Source of the DNA: Halorubrum lipolyticum DSM 21995
GTDB lineage: Archaea; Halobacteriota; Halobacteria; Halobacteriales; Haloferacaceae
Reading direction: 5' to 3'
Assembly: GCF_000337375.1 (NCBI RefSeq)
Contig: NZ_AOJG01000028.1
Location: 53,046 to 117,045 of the forward strand
DNA: 64,000 nt
Position numbers and translations under genes: made by a program. Numbering within the stretch: position 1 is the first letter of the stretch; every line of letters begins with the position of its first letter. The notes beneath the pieces are model-generated. The model saw nothing but the letters and a program-made list of their open reading frames with translations. It made no database searches and had not been told where the DNA came from. This document shows positions 40,776 through 49,392 of the stretch, one piece after another.

Positions 40776-43691
40776 CTACTCGTCCTGACCAAGCGGTTCG
40801 CGGTGGAGTACCTCACCCTCGTTGAAGACGACGGCGGCCATCCTCGGTTCCGTGTCGACCGTGACGCTCGTCTCGTCGCCGGCGGTCACCTCGTCGGCGT
40901 CGGAATCCCAGGGGAGCAACCCGTCGGTCGCGGGTTCCACGACCACGTCAACGCGGTCAGCGTCAAGTGCGTCACCGGCGGTGTGTGAGAACGTCACGAC
41001 GCCGCCCTCGCCGTCGTCGGCTGGTTCGTATTCGACCTCGAACCTCGCCTGCGGGGGGATAACGTGCTCCGTTACGGTTCGGGTCTCATCGCCGGCGGTC
41101 CACTCGACGGCGACCGTGGTACCGGCGGACAGATCACCGAGCGACAGCGTTTCCCCACCGGTCAGTCGGTCCGTCTCATCGGCGGGTTGGTCTGGCGCGG
41201 GCTCGCCGTCGATCAGCACCAGGAAGGCGTCGGCGTTTCGGCGCACCTCGCCGACGTAGCGGAGCGTCGTCCCCGCCCCTTCGTTGTCGCCCCCGTTACC
41301 GTCATCAACGACGAATCCACGGCGGGGTGCCGCCGAGAAGTGGGCGACGGAGCTGGTCGCCGACCCGTTCTCGAACTCGGTGTGGACGCTGACGACCACG
41401 GTGCCGTCGAGCCCGACGTCGTCGACCGTGATCGTGTCCCCTTGCGTTAGTTCGTCATGCTCGGCCGCGAAGGCCGGCTCCTGGTCGCGTTCTCGTCCCC
41501 GCGATCTGTCAGCACTGTTCACCGACACGCGCAGCCGCTCGGGATCGGCGGGCTGTTCGCCGACGTACTCGATCGTCATGGCCTCGGCGTCGACATCGTA
41601 GGTCGCCGCGACTGCGTCGCGTGCCGTGGTCGTTCCGCCGAGATGGTGTTCGCGGTCGCCGCCGGTCCACACGAGTCGGACCCGCGAGAGCGGCGGAACT
41701 GGCGCTGTGAACGAGTCGTCGGGACCGAACTCGTCGAGTTCGTCCGCGGGCTGGACATCGGTCGGGGTTCGACCGGCCTGTAGCTCCAACTCGGAAGCGG
41801 GAAGCGCCCGACCGCCTCGGTGCTGGACCGTGATCTCGCCGGCGTCCGGATCGTACTCGATCGACGCGCGCGTGTTTGGCACGACCTCTTCTTCGGCGAT
41901 GACGATCGGCTCGTCCGGCTCGCGCCACTCGACTGCGACCGTACTCCCCAGTGGAAGCTCACCAAGAACCAGCTCTTCGCCGTCCGAGAGAGTGTCGTGC
42001 TCGTCGGCGAACTGCACGTCGGTGGGCTCTCCGTCGACCAGCGTCACGAACGCGTCGGCTGGACGGGACTCCTCTCCACCGTACCTGACCGTGGTCCCTT
42101 CCTCGGCTCGCGAGCGGATCCAAACGCGCGGGGGGCGGGCGCGGTAATGCATGAGGGAGCCGCCGCCCATCGGTTGCTCAACGTCGAACTCCAGTCGCAC
42201 GCTGTCGCCGATCGACACGTCCTCGACGGTGACCGCGTCGTCGGGTTCGAGCGTTCCGTCGGTGAATTCCTCGCCGACCGTTTGGACGCCCCCCTCACCG
42301 CGGTGGACCAGCCGAAGGTTACTCGCGTCGGCGGAGCGCTCGGCCTCGTAGGCGAGCTCCAACGTCTCGGCCGTCATGTCGTAGTCGAAGGCGAACGCCT
42401 CGCGGTCGACCCGTTCGCGGCCGTACGTGTCGTAGGCGTTCGCGTCCGAGTCGAACCACCGCAGCGTGACGGTCGCGATCAGTCCGGTCTCGACAGTGAC
42501 CTCATCGCCCGCCGCGAACTCCTCGCCGTCAAGGACCGCGTCGCTCACCTCCTCGCCGTCGTGCCACACCTCCAGCTCGTCGGCCGGCACCGCCTCGCCT
42601 TCGACGTGCTCGAACGTCACCGTTCCGGCGGCGCGGTCGAACCGCGACCGGACCTGGGCGTCCGGCGACGCCTCGCGGTCGAGTTCCGGTGGGGCCTCGA
42701 CGACGGCGTCGACGAGCACGAGTCCGTCGGTTCGGGTGGTTTCCATCTCGACCGGGACGGCGGGATCGACGGTACGCACGAGTCGCTCGACGGTCTCGTC
42801 GTCGAGTTCGTCGGCGTCAGCGGCCGGGCGGATCACGTATGCATTCTCCGCGGTTCCGTCGAGGTCTCTGAGGTCTTCAGGGTCGGTCTCGAAGCCGGCG
42901 GCGAACGCGGCCACGTCGTCGGGGACCTCGGGCGGAAACGGACCGCCGGCGGCGTCCGGAACCAAAATGACCGTTTCGAATCCGCCAAGCCGAGGGAGGG
43001 CAGCCGTACCCAGCGGGGATTCCGCGAAGCGGTCGACCTCGTCGGCTGCCGCACGGCCGGCGGCGCGAGCGGCTTCGATCCGCCGGTCGCTCACGTCGGC
43101 TTCCGACGAGTCGGACCGACCGCGAGGACTCGGCGAATACCCACTCCCGGTCGCGGCGGCCGCCACGCCGTCGCCGACGACGAACGCGGTCTCACCGTCA
43201 TCGGTGAGTCGCCAGTCGGCAGGGAGTTCGTCCGTCGTGTCGGCCTCCGTGGGGGCGTCGTCGTTCGACTCGTCGCCAGTATCATCGGCTCCCTCCCCCA
43301 CCGCGATCGTCTCGCCGCGGTCGAGTCGGTCGAAATCGCCGGCCGCCGTCACCAGCCGGATCCCACGGTCGGCCGGAGTGACCGCGACCGTGGCAGACAA
43401 CTCGTCGGCGTCGACGTCGAGTTGCTCGGTTGCGGAACGAGCGCGGTAGCTTAGTTCCGCTTCCGTATCGGCGTCGATTCGCTCCGCGATAACCGTCGTG
43501 TACGTCGTCGACAGCACGTCACCCGCCGGAACTGGGAGGAATGCGTCGGCGAACGGGGTCGAAATATCGAGGTCGAGGTCTCTCAGCCGGGCGGAAACGT
43601 GCGCGTCGGTCTCAGGCTTGAGAACACCTGTCAGCGCTGCGAGCGTCAGGGCGCTGCCTCCGAGGAAGCGCCGACGGGAGGGTCGTACCAT
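40776..43691 (-). CDS. Tat-exported giant protein with seven pilin-like repeats
   Basis: The protein is about 971 aa from the ATG at 43691, chosen because MVRPSRRRFLGGSALTLAAL is a clean twin-arginine signal; the longer frame upstream lacks it. The N-terminal domain (about 60-350) is acidic and unfamiliar. About seven repeats of 55-60 residues follow. Each has a strand like TVTFEHVEGEAVPADELEV or TTVRYGGEESRPADAFVTL and a loop with DE(F/H)D...GDE. It then ends in V(R/A)xxW/F. The repeat resembles the C-terminal part of archaeal type IV pilin-like domains (inference). It is probably a surface adhesin or matrix protein. Confidence 0.8.
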   Translation of the reverse strand: MVRPSRRRFLGGSALTLAALTGVLKPETDAHVSARLRDLDLDISTPFADAFLPVPAGDVLSTTYTTVIAERIDADTEAELSYRARSATEQLDVDADELSATVAVTPADRGIRLVTAAGDFDRLDRGETIAVGEGADDTGDESNDDAPTEADTTDELPADWRLTDDGETAFVVGDGVAAAATGSGYSPSPRGRSDSSEADVSDRRIEAARAAGRAAADEVDRFAESPLGTAALPRLGGFETVILVPDAAGGPFPPEVPDDVAAFAAGFETDPEDLRDLDGTAENAYVIRPAADADELDDETVERLVRTVDPAVPVEMETTRTDGLVLVDAVVEAPPELDREASPDAQVRSRFDRAAGTVTFEHVEGEAVPADELEVWHDGEEVSDAVLDGEEFAAGDEVTVETGLIATVTLRWFDSDANAYDTYGRERVDREAFAFDYDMTAETLELAYEAERSADASNLRLVHRGEGGVQTVGEEFTDGTLEPDDAVTVEDVSIGDSVRLEFDVEQPMGGGSLMHYRARPPRVWIRSRAEEGTTVRYGGEESRPADAFVTLVDGEPTDVQFADEHDTLSDGEELVLGELPLGSTVAVEWREPDEPIVIAEEEVVPNTRASIEYDPDAGEITVQHRGGRALPASELELQAGRTPTDVQPADELDEFGPDDSFTAPVPPLSRVRLVWTGGDREHHLGGTTTARDAVAATYDVDAEAMTIEYVGEQPADPERLRVSVNSADRSRGRERDQEPAFAAEHDELTQGDTITVDDVGLDGTVVVSVHTEFENGSATSSVAHFSAAPRRGFVVDDGNGGDNEGAGTTLRYVGEVRRNADAFLVLIDGEPAPDQPADETDRLTGGETLSLGDLSAGTTVAVEWTAGDETRTVTEHVIPPQARFEVEYEPADDGEGGVVTFSHTAGDALDADRVDVVVEPATDGLLPWDSDADEVTAGDETSVTVDTEPRMAAVVFNEGEVLHREPLGQDE

Positions 43692-43863
43692 ACGCAGAGA
43701 TATCGAGGCCACATATAGAAAGTCCCGATAATACAAATCATCGTTGTAGTCTCCAGGTGTCGGCCGCTCCCGTTCAATCTCCGTGTACGCGAACCCCATC
43801 CCGGAGAAATGTGTGTCTCCCGGTACGCTTTATTTAACCCAAAGTGCAAACGCGCAGTAACCC

Positions 43864-43941
43864 TGTCGTAATCCGTTACCGATTGTTGTGAGCCGGTTGT
43901 CGTAATCCGTTACCGATTGTCATGATCCGGTACCGGTCGAC
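43864..43941 (+). repeat. 34-bp-spaced direct repeats before the NAD(P)-binding gene
   Basis: The 23-mer beginning TGTCGTAATCCGTTACCGAT occurs at 43864-43886 and 43898-43920, 34 bp apart. A decayed third copy follows (CATGATCCGGTACCGGT, about 43921-43937). They lie 40-110 nt before the start of the next gene, as expected for a multi-site operator. The rest of 43692-43976 holds nothing. Confidence 0.7.
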
Positions 43942-43976
43942 ACTACCTTCTTTACGATACCGGCCATTTCTAGTGT

Positions 43977-44612
43977 ATGAACGTACTCGTTGCCGGTTCA
44001 CACGGACAGGTCGGCCAACACGCGACTCGCATCCTCGCCGAGAGTGACTACGACGTTCGGGGCATGGTTCGTGCGGAGTCGCAAGCGTCGGATATCACGG
44101 ATCTAGGCGCGAAGCCGATCGTCGCGGATCTGACCGCTGACCTCTCGCACGCTGTTACAGGAATCGACGCGATCATCTTCGCCGCCGGGTCGGGTGGCAA
44201 CGACGTGTGGGACGTCGACCGTGACGGCGCGATCAACCTCATTGACGAGGCCGAGGCCGAGGGTGTCGATCGGTTCGTGATGCTCAGCTCGATCAACGCC
44301 GATCAACCCGAAAACAGCCCGGAGGCGCTCCGAGAGTACCTCCGGGCGAAGGCTGAGGCCGACGAATATCTCCGAGAGAGCAGCCTGACGTACACAATCG
44401 TTCGACCTGGGCCGCTAACGAACGAGAGTGGCACCGGACGAATCAAAACCGGCGCTGATCTCGACAGAGACGATGTCGAGATTCCGCGCGAGGATGTCGC
44501 CCGGACGCTGATCGCGGCGCTTAGCTCCGAGAGCACGTACAACAAAACGTTCGAACTCGCGGCCGGTAACGAGCCGATCGAAGAAGCACTACAGGAGCCG
44601 CTCGACAACTGA
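43977..44612 (+). CDS. NAD(P)-binding SDR-like protein (YwnB/NmrA type)
   Basis: The protein is 211 aa. Rossmann motif GSHGQVGQHATRIL at the N-terminus, then DIITDL-type second strand, GIDAIIFAAGSGG, SSINADQPEN, and the YTIVRPGPLTNESG motif typical of atypical SDRs of the YwnB/HSCARG class. These act as redox sensors or quinone/flavin-type reductases and are often controlled by HxlR regulators. No such regulator is next to it, but direct repeats precede it. Confidence 0.9.
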   Translation: MNVLVAGSHGQVGQHATRILAESDYDVRGMVRAESQASDITDLGAKPIVADLTADLSHAVTGIDAIIFAAGSGGNDVWDVDRDGAINLIDEAEAEGVDRFVMLSSINADQPENSPEALREYLRAKAEADEYLRESSLTYTIVRPGPLTNESGTGRIKTGADLDRDDVEIPREDVARTLIAALSSESTYNKTFELAAGNEPIEEALQEPLDN

Positions 44613-44785
44613 ACGAATGGTGCAATCTTGTGCTAACAGTACTCACCCTCGCGGAGACGCGATCGCTTTCGCGGAGACGCGATCGCTCTCAGAGCCTGAG
44701 TCTGGCGGGGGCAACGCTCGCTCGCCGTCCGGGCGAAGGTCACCTCGAGAATGACGGAGTCGATACAAAACGGTCGTCCCCCCAG

Positions 44786-45486
44786 ACACCCCTCTATCGA
44801 TGTGTTCACCCTTTATCGATGTGTTCAGCAGTAGGTGCTACGTCGAATTGTGAACGCTCGTCAGTAGCCGGTGGCATACCCCACCGATGGCGCTCGTTCA
44901 TGAGCGGAGACACACACCCCTCTATCGATGTGTTTCGCTTTTCCGCAGCGGGGGAGTATGGTTGCGGAATGGTCGTAGAGTAGTCGTGAAAAAGAGATGT
45001 AGTGTCATTGTTACAGAAAAACGGTAGAAGAAGACGTAACTCGTCTGTTTAGCGGAAATATACTTACGGTGGAATAACAGATACTCACGAGCTATATGTT
45101 GTCTTGAGAGCCACAAAATTCGGCGTGGCTCAACACATCGAACACATCGATAGAGGGGTGTGTGTGTGTTGTGTGTTAGTAGAAAGAAAGAAGAGAAGAG
45201 AAGAAGAGTTCCAAATTATCACCAGAGAACTGTGGAGAATAGATTTCGCGTGATTATAGCGGTTCACGTCTGCTACACTGTTATTGACAGACTCGAGATC
45301 CCCAATTGACCCCCCACCCTCAGAAACTACCGAACACATCGATAGAGGGGTGTGTGTGTTCGACCTCGTGGAAGCAAACACATCGTCAGCCGCTGAGGGA
45401 TTCGTTCTCTCCATAGCCGGCGATATCGGCATAATCAAACGCTAAAGCCGTCTAAAACCGGTAATCACACTTCGATAGAGGTGGGG
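44786..45486. other. Replication origin: inverted ORB-like repeats around an AT-rich core
   Basis: Six copies of a 21-bp repeat (consensus ACACCCCTCTATCGATGTGT plus T). Three are on the plus strand at 44786-44806, 44805-44825 (decayed) and 44914-44934. Three are inverted at 45141-45161, 45333-45353 and about 45466-45486 (decayed). Between the two sets is an AT-rich core (about 44960-45120). The orc1/cdc6 gene starts 35 nt after the last copy. This is the standard layout of a haloarchaeal origin: opposed origin-recognition boxes flanking an unwinding element, beside the cognate orc gene. The sequence differs from the common chromosomal ORB. Confidence 0.88.
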
Positions 45487-45520
45487 AAGCTTTTTATTAT
45501 CAGCCGGTATCATTCGGGCT

Positions 45521-47074
45521 ATGGGTACTGATGACTCCGATGATCCTACCGAGGACCCGGGATCACTGGAGGATGAAACGACGGCTCAAACCGATCTCTC
45601 GGATGCGGCACGACCGGAGATGTCGGACGATTCCTCGTCGTCTCAGGGAACCCCGTCGTCTCAGGGAACCCCGTCGTCTCAGGGAACTGAAACCGAGTAC
45701 CATCAATCAGTTGATGGGAACGCGGAACGCTCTTCGCAATCGATCAGTGAAAGCTCTTCGCAGTCGATCACGGAAAGCTCTCCGCAGTCGATAGAGGAGA
45801 TGCTGCTCGAGTTCGACGAGCAGCAGGGACTCATTCGCGACCGGTCGCTTCTCGATCCAAACTACGTGGTCGAAGAAGACCGCATCGTGGGTCGTGACGC
45901 GCAACTCCAGGAAGTTACGAAGATGCTCCGAGTTGCGCTCGGGGACAACCGGCCGCCGAATCTGTTCCTGTATGGACCGTCTGGAACGGGAAAGTCGCTC
46001 ATCACGAAGGCGGTCTGTAACAACATCAGTCGGATCTGTGACTCCCGAGATATCCGATTCGGCACGATCGAAGTCAACTGCCAAGACCTCGACACGCTCG
46101 GCGTCGCGGTGTACGAACTCGCTCAACAGGCGGCCGACGCGGCCGGCGTCGCCGTCGAGGTCCCGAAACACGGGGTTGCGACGAAAGAGAAGTGGGACGA
46201 ACTCTATCGCATCGTCAACGAACACTTCGATTCGGTCGCGTTCGTCCTCGACGAACTGGACATGCTCGTCGGGCGGCGAGATAAACAGGAACCCGCGTTT
46301 TCCCGACTCCTCTATCAGCTCTCGCGGGCCGGTGCGAACGACGAACTCAACGCGTACATCTCGGTCGTCGCCATCTCGAACGACACGAAGATGATGGAGG
46401 CGGTCGGCAGTCGCGCCGTCAGTTCGTTTACGCCGGAAGACGTCCATTTCGACGATTACGACGCGGATCAGCTCAAAGCGATCCTCCGGCGACGCCAGGA
46501 TGCGTTCCACGACGACGTCGTCGACGACGACGTGATCCCACTTGCGGCGGCCTTCGCAGCACAGACGCACGGCGACGCGCGGAAGGCGATCGATCTTATG
46601 CGTGTCGCCGGCGAGCTTGCCGAACGCGAGGGCGACGCTCGCGTCCGCGAGGAACACGTCCGCGCCGCACAGGCGAAGGTCGAAAAGAACCGGGTGTTAG
46701 AGGTCGTTCGGGGGATTAGTACCCAAAAGAAGCTCTGTCTCTACGCGACAGCGGCAGTCGCGTCGCAGTCGACTCACGGAACCGCGCGGAGCACAACGGG
46801 GTACCGGGTGTACCAATACCTGACCGACGCGATCGATGCCGAGCAGTACCATCAAGAAACGTACGTCAACAAAATGAAAGAGCTCACGACGTACTCGCTC
46901 GTCGACTTCGAACGGCGGAGTCACGGCCCCAGTTCGGGGATGTTTCTCGAGTTCCAGTTCGGTGAACGGCCGGAAACGATCCTCGAAACCCTCCGCGAGG
47001 ACTCGCGGATCGAAATGGTCTCGGAAGACGAGGTCCACTCCGTCGTGAAAGCACAGCTCCGGAACCAGACGTAG
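45521..47074 (+). CDS. orc1/cdc6: Orc1/Cdc6 replication initiator
   Basis: The protein is 517 aa. A disordered N-terminus of about 90 residues contains SSQGTP and SSQSI tandem repeats. The AAA+ domain has Walker A GPSGTGKS, Walker B FVLDELDMLVG and a sensor region YISVVAISND. The C-terminal winged helix (KLCLYATAAVASQS, GYRVYQYL, YVNKMKELTTYSLVDFERR) recognises origin boxes. The 21-bp repeats on both sides are its likely targets. The repeat DNA inside the gene (45638-45689 and 45728-45797) encodes the low-complexity head. Confidence 0.96.
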   Translation: MGTDDSDDPTEDPGSLEDETTAQTDLSDAARPEMSDDSSSSQGTPSSQGTPSSQGTETEYHQSVDGNAERSSQSISESSSQSITESSPQSIEEMLLEFDEQQGLIRDRSLLDPNYVVEEDRIVGRDAQLQEVTKMLRVALGDNRPPNLFLYGPSGTGKSLITKAVCNNISRICDSRDIRFGTIEVNCQDLDTLGVAVYELAQQAADAAGVAVEVPKHGVATKEKWDELYRIVNEHFDSVAFVLDELDMLVGRRDKQEPAFSRLLYQLSRAGANDELNAYISVVAISNDTKMMEAVGSRAVSSFTPEDVHFDDYDADQLKAILRRRQDAFHDDVVDDDVIPLAAAFAAQTHGDARKAIDLMRVAGELAEREGDARVREEHVRAAQAKVEKNRVLEVVRGISTQKKLCLYATAAVASQSTHGTARSTTGYRVYQYLTDAIDAEQYHQETYVNKMKELTTYSLVDFERRSHGPSSGMFLEFQFGERPETILETLREDSRIEMVSEDEVHSVVKAQLRNQT

Positions 47075-47112
47075 TTCGGTCTGACACCCGGACGGAATTT
47101 GGCTTCCGGGGG

Positions 47113-47447
47113 ACACCCCTCTATCGATGTGTACAGTCCGTCTGTTATCAGTCCGCATTTGATGAATGTTTCACCTTTTTCACCTGATATACGCCAGCCG
47201 GATCACTCGTCTGGACACCCCTCTATCGATGTGATAATCGTTCTTTGAGCGCTTGAAACGCATGATTTTGACGCATCAACGTCGCTAGTAAGGGCTGTCT
47301 TCCTCGAGGTGCGGTTCCGACAGTGGTCGATCGGATCCCTCCCAGAGACCCCTCTATCGATGTGTTGAAGGACCACTGCTCGGACACACCCCTCTATCGA
47401 TGTGTTTGGAATTGACCGACCCGGACACACCCCTCTATCGAAGTGTA
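47113..47447 (+). repeat. Five ORB-like repeats downstream of orc1/cdc6
   Basis: Plus-orientation copies of the same 21-mer at 47113-47133, 47215-47235, 47346-47366, 47386-47406 and 47427-47447 (the last with an A for T change). Together with the six upstream copies they bracket the initiator gene. The 420-nt gap contains no gene. They may be extra Orc-binding sites for regulation or a second unwinding region. Confidence 0.85.
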
Positions 47448-47494
47448 GCAACAGTCGTTCTCCCGAACAGTCACTCGTGTCGACTGCTCGGTCA

Positions 47495-47815
47495 CTACCC
47501 GTCGGAATCGACCGGACCCTTATATTTGGATCTGACCCTGTCGCCATCCCTCCACTGCCAGTAGTAGTAGCGGTTGTCGTTGATCTCCTTGATCGTGATC
47601 GCCGCTTTCGCGGGAACGTCGTTCGGGAGACCGTCCAGTCGTTCCTCGATCCCGTCGCTGTCTGTCTCCTCGAGACGCGCCTCGCGTTCCTGCCGGTCGG
47701 CTAACGCTTTGGCGTACCTGGCAACGTCACGGAGGCGCTCTGGAGAGGATTCGTTCAGGGCGTCGACCAGCTCCGTCGAGAGATTCGCCGGTGGGGTTGG
47801 TGGTTCGGAAGACAT
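47495..47815 (-). CDS. DUF6788-like small acidic protein
   Basis: The protein is 106 aa. Seen: a helical N-terminus (ANLSTELVDALNESSPERLRDVARYAKALADRQE) and a C-terminal Tyr/Trp-rich strand pair (NRYYYWQWRDGDRVRSKYKGPV). This combination is one I associate with DUF6788, common next to haloarchaeal plasmid and virus genes. The inverted repeat TTAACCAACA-N21-TGTTGGTTAA is centred about 35 nt upstream of its start, suggesting autoregulation. Confidence 0.7.
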   Translation of the reverse strand: MSSEPPTPPANLSTELVDALNESSPERLRDVARYAKALADRQEREARLEETDSDGIEERLDGLPNDVPAKAAITIKEINDNRYYYWQWRDGDRVRSKYKGPVDSDG

Positions 47816-47829
47816 CGCGTGGTATCGTG

Positions 47830-47870
47830 TTAACCAACATAGAACGCAAATGCATAGATTTGTTGGTTAA
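47830..47870 (-). promoter_or_regulatory. Inverted repeat TTAACCAACA-N21-TGTTGGTTAA, copy 2
   Basis: Arms at 47830-47839 and 47861-47870, 14 nt before the DUF6788-like start on the minus strand. The same motif occurs at 39101-39142. Probably an operator or part of the promoter. Confidence 0.65.
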
Positions 47871-48285
47871 GACGGTCGATATCCTCGTAACGGCCGAACC
47901 CAGGGACACTCTCTCGGAGCCCACGACGAGGCTTGATCACAGCCAGTGTTATCCTTACATATATGAATAATTTATAATACTGGCATCTGATAGTATTGGT
48001 AAAAATAACTATTTTTGACACTGATGAAAATAAGGGCCGCTTTGTAATTAACAAATGAATATCAAACATTTCTAGCTACTAGGTAGTTTCTTTATTTATA
48101 TACGGGCCTATTAATTTCATACTTGGAAGTTTACTGTCGATCTCGAAATTTCTGAACGGTGAACAGAATGACGGCGACTGCTGGAAAACGTAGTTACAAT
48201 TATCCCTAACTATCTGTCTTCTACCAGATTTTTTATTTTTCATGTCGAACGCGCCGGAACTCCATTCGCCTCTGGGAACGACACC
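47871..48285. other. AT-rich intergenic region
   Basis: Strongly AT-rich (runs such as ATTTATATAC and TTTTTTATTTTTC) with no gene of convincing protein character. It may be the edge of the replicon core or an old insertion site. Confidence 0.4.
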
Positions 48286-49161
48286 TCACACGACGACCGT
48301 CTCGTTAACTAGCCGGCCGATTTCCTCGATATCGATGACGATGCGGTCCCCTTCGGTGAGCGTGAACGACTCCGGAGGAACGAGAGCGGTACCGGTCAGG
48401 AGGACGGTGGTTTCCGGGAGGGGGTTGTGTCTTCGGAGATAGGTGACGAGGGTCTCACAGCTGGTCGCCATCTCGGCCGTCGACGTCGAATCCGTGTACA
48501 CGGTTTCGCCGTCGCGCTCGATGGTGAGCGTCATTTCGAGGTCGTGGGGGTCGTCGACGGCCTCCGGGGTCGCCACGCACGGGCCGATCGCACAACACTT
48601 GTCGTACACCTTCGCCTGCGGCAGGTACAGCGGATTCTCTCCCTCGATGGACCGACTCGATACGTCGTTTCCGGCGGTGTATCCGACCACCTCTCCGCGA
48701 TGCAGAACGACGCCGAGCTCCGGTTCCGGGACGTTCCACTCGGAATCGCCGCGGATCCCGACGGCGTCGGTGTGACCGACCGTCCGCGATGGCGTCGCTT
48801 TCAGGAACAGCTCGGGGCGGTCGCTCTCGTACACGTCGATGTACACCTCCGGTTTGCCGCTCTCGGCCTCGCGGGCCTGCTCGCTGATCCGATACGTCAC
48901 GCCCGCCGCCCACACCTCGTCGGGAGTCACCGGCAGGAGCACGTCGTCGGCGTCGAACTCCGCCGGCTCCGCGTCGGGGATCCGATTGCGAGCGATGGCG
49001 TCGACGGACTCTCCGGACGCGTTCGCGGCACGAGCGAGGTCGGTGAACGAGCCGAGGTCGTCCGACGCCGTCGACAGGTCGTAGGCCCCGTTCTCCGACA
49101 CGACGACGAGGGAGTCGGAGCGACCCCCGCGTTTCGTACCGGTCAGCTGGTAATATCGCAT
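48286..49161 (-). CDS. Fumarylacetoacetate-hydrolase-family dehydratase/hydrolase
   Basis: The protein is 291 aa from MRYYQLTGTKRGG (49161); the upstream frame is Arg-rich and not coding. Seen: DEVWAAGVTYRISE, the EPELGVVL metal-site motif (Glu), GYTAGNDVSSRSIEGENPLYLPQAKVYDKCCAIGP and the strand ALVPPESFTL. These are FAH-family signatures; haloarchaeal members include 2-keto-3-deoxy-sugar-acid dehydratases of pentose or sugar-acid breakdown. The nearby isomerase and transporter genes support a carbohydrate role, though the exact substrate is unknown. Confidence 0.88.
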   Translation of the reverse strand: MRYYQLTGTKRGGRSDSLVVVSENGAYDLSTASDDLGSFTDLARAANASGESVDAIARNRIPDAEPAEFDADDVLLPVTPDEVWAAGVTYRISEQAREAESGKPEVYIDVYESDRPELFLKATPSRTVGHTDAVGIRGDSEWNVPEPELGVVLHRGEVVGYTAGNDVSSRSIEGENPLYLPQAKVYDKCCAIGPCVATPEAVDDPHDLEMTLTIERDGETVYTDSTSTAEMATSCETLVTYLRRHNPLPETTVLLTGTALVPPESFTLTEGDRIVIDIEEIGRLVNETVVV

Positions 49162-49183
49162 ACTCGAGGATGAGCGAAGGGGA

Positions 49184-49280
49184 CTAAAAGTGTACCGCCG
49201 CCATCCGCTCGGCGTCCTCGAGCGTCGCCGCGAGCGGTGTCTCACAGAGAACGGGGACGCACGCCTCGAGCGCCTCCTCG
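49184..49280 (-). pseudogene. Fragment of a Gfo/Idh/MocA oxidoreductase
   Basis: On the minus strand a short frame reads EEALEACVPVLCETPLAATL followed by EDAERMAAVHF and a stop. This is the characteristic motif of Gfo/Idh/MocA dehydrogenases (normally ALEAG-VLCEKP). Nothing upstream matches, so it is a leftover of about 30 codons, a sign of gene loss between the FAH gene and the isomerase. Confidence 0.6.
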
Positions 49281-49392
49281 TCGCGACCGGAAGGAACAGA
49301 CCGCAGCCGAAACGGATCGACCGGTCGGCAGGGCGGAACGAGCCGATCATCAGGGATAATTATTAGCGTTACCCCCTCGAACTGTTCGACGT

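Noticed and set aside
40803..43454. Several long plus-strand frames over the giant Tat protein
   Set aside because: Antisense shadows of a GC-rich gene; the minus frame has a Tat signal and clear repeats.
44786..47447. CRISPR array
   Set aside because: The 21-mers are irregularly spaced (20 to over 200 nt), change orientation and flank orc1/cdc6. They fit origin boxes, not a repeat-spacer array.
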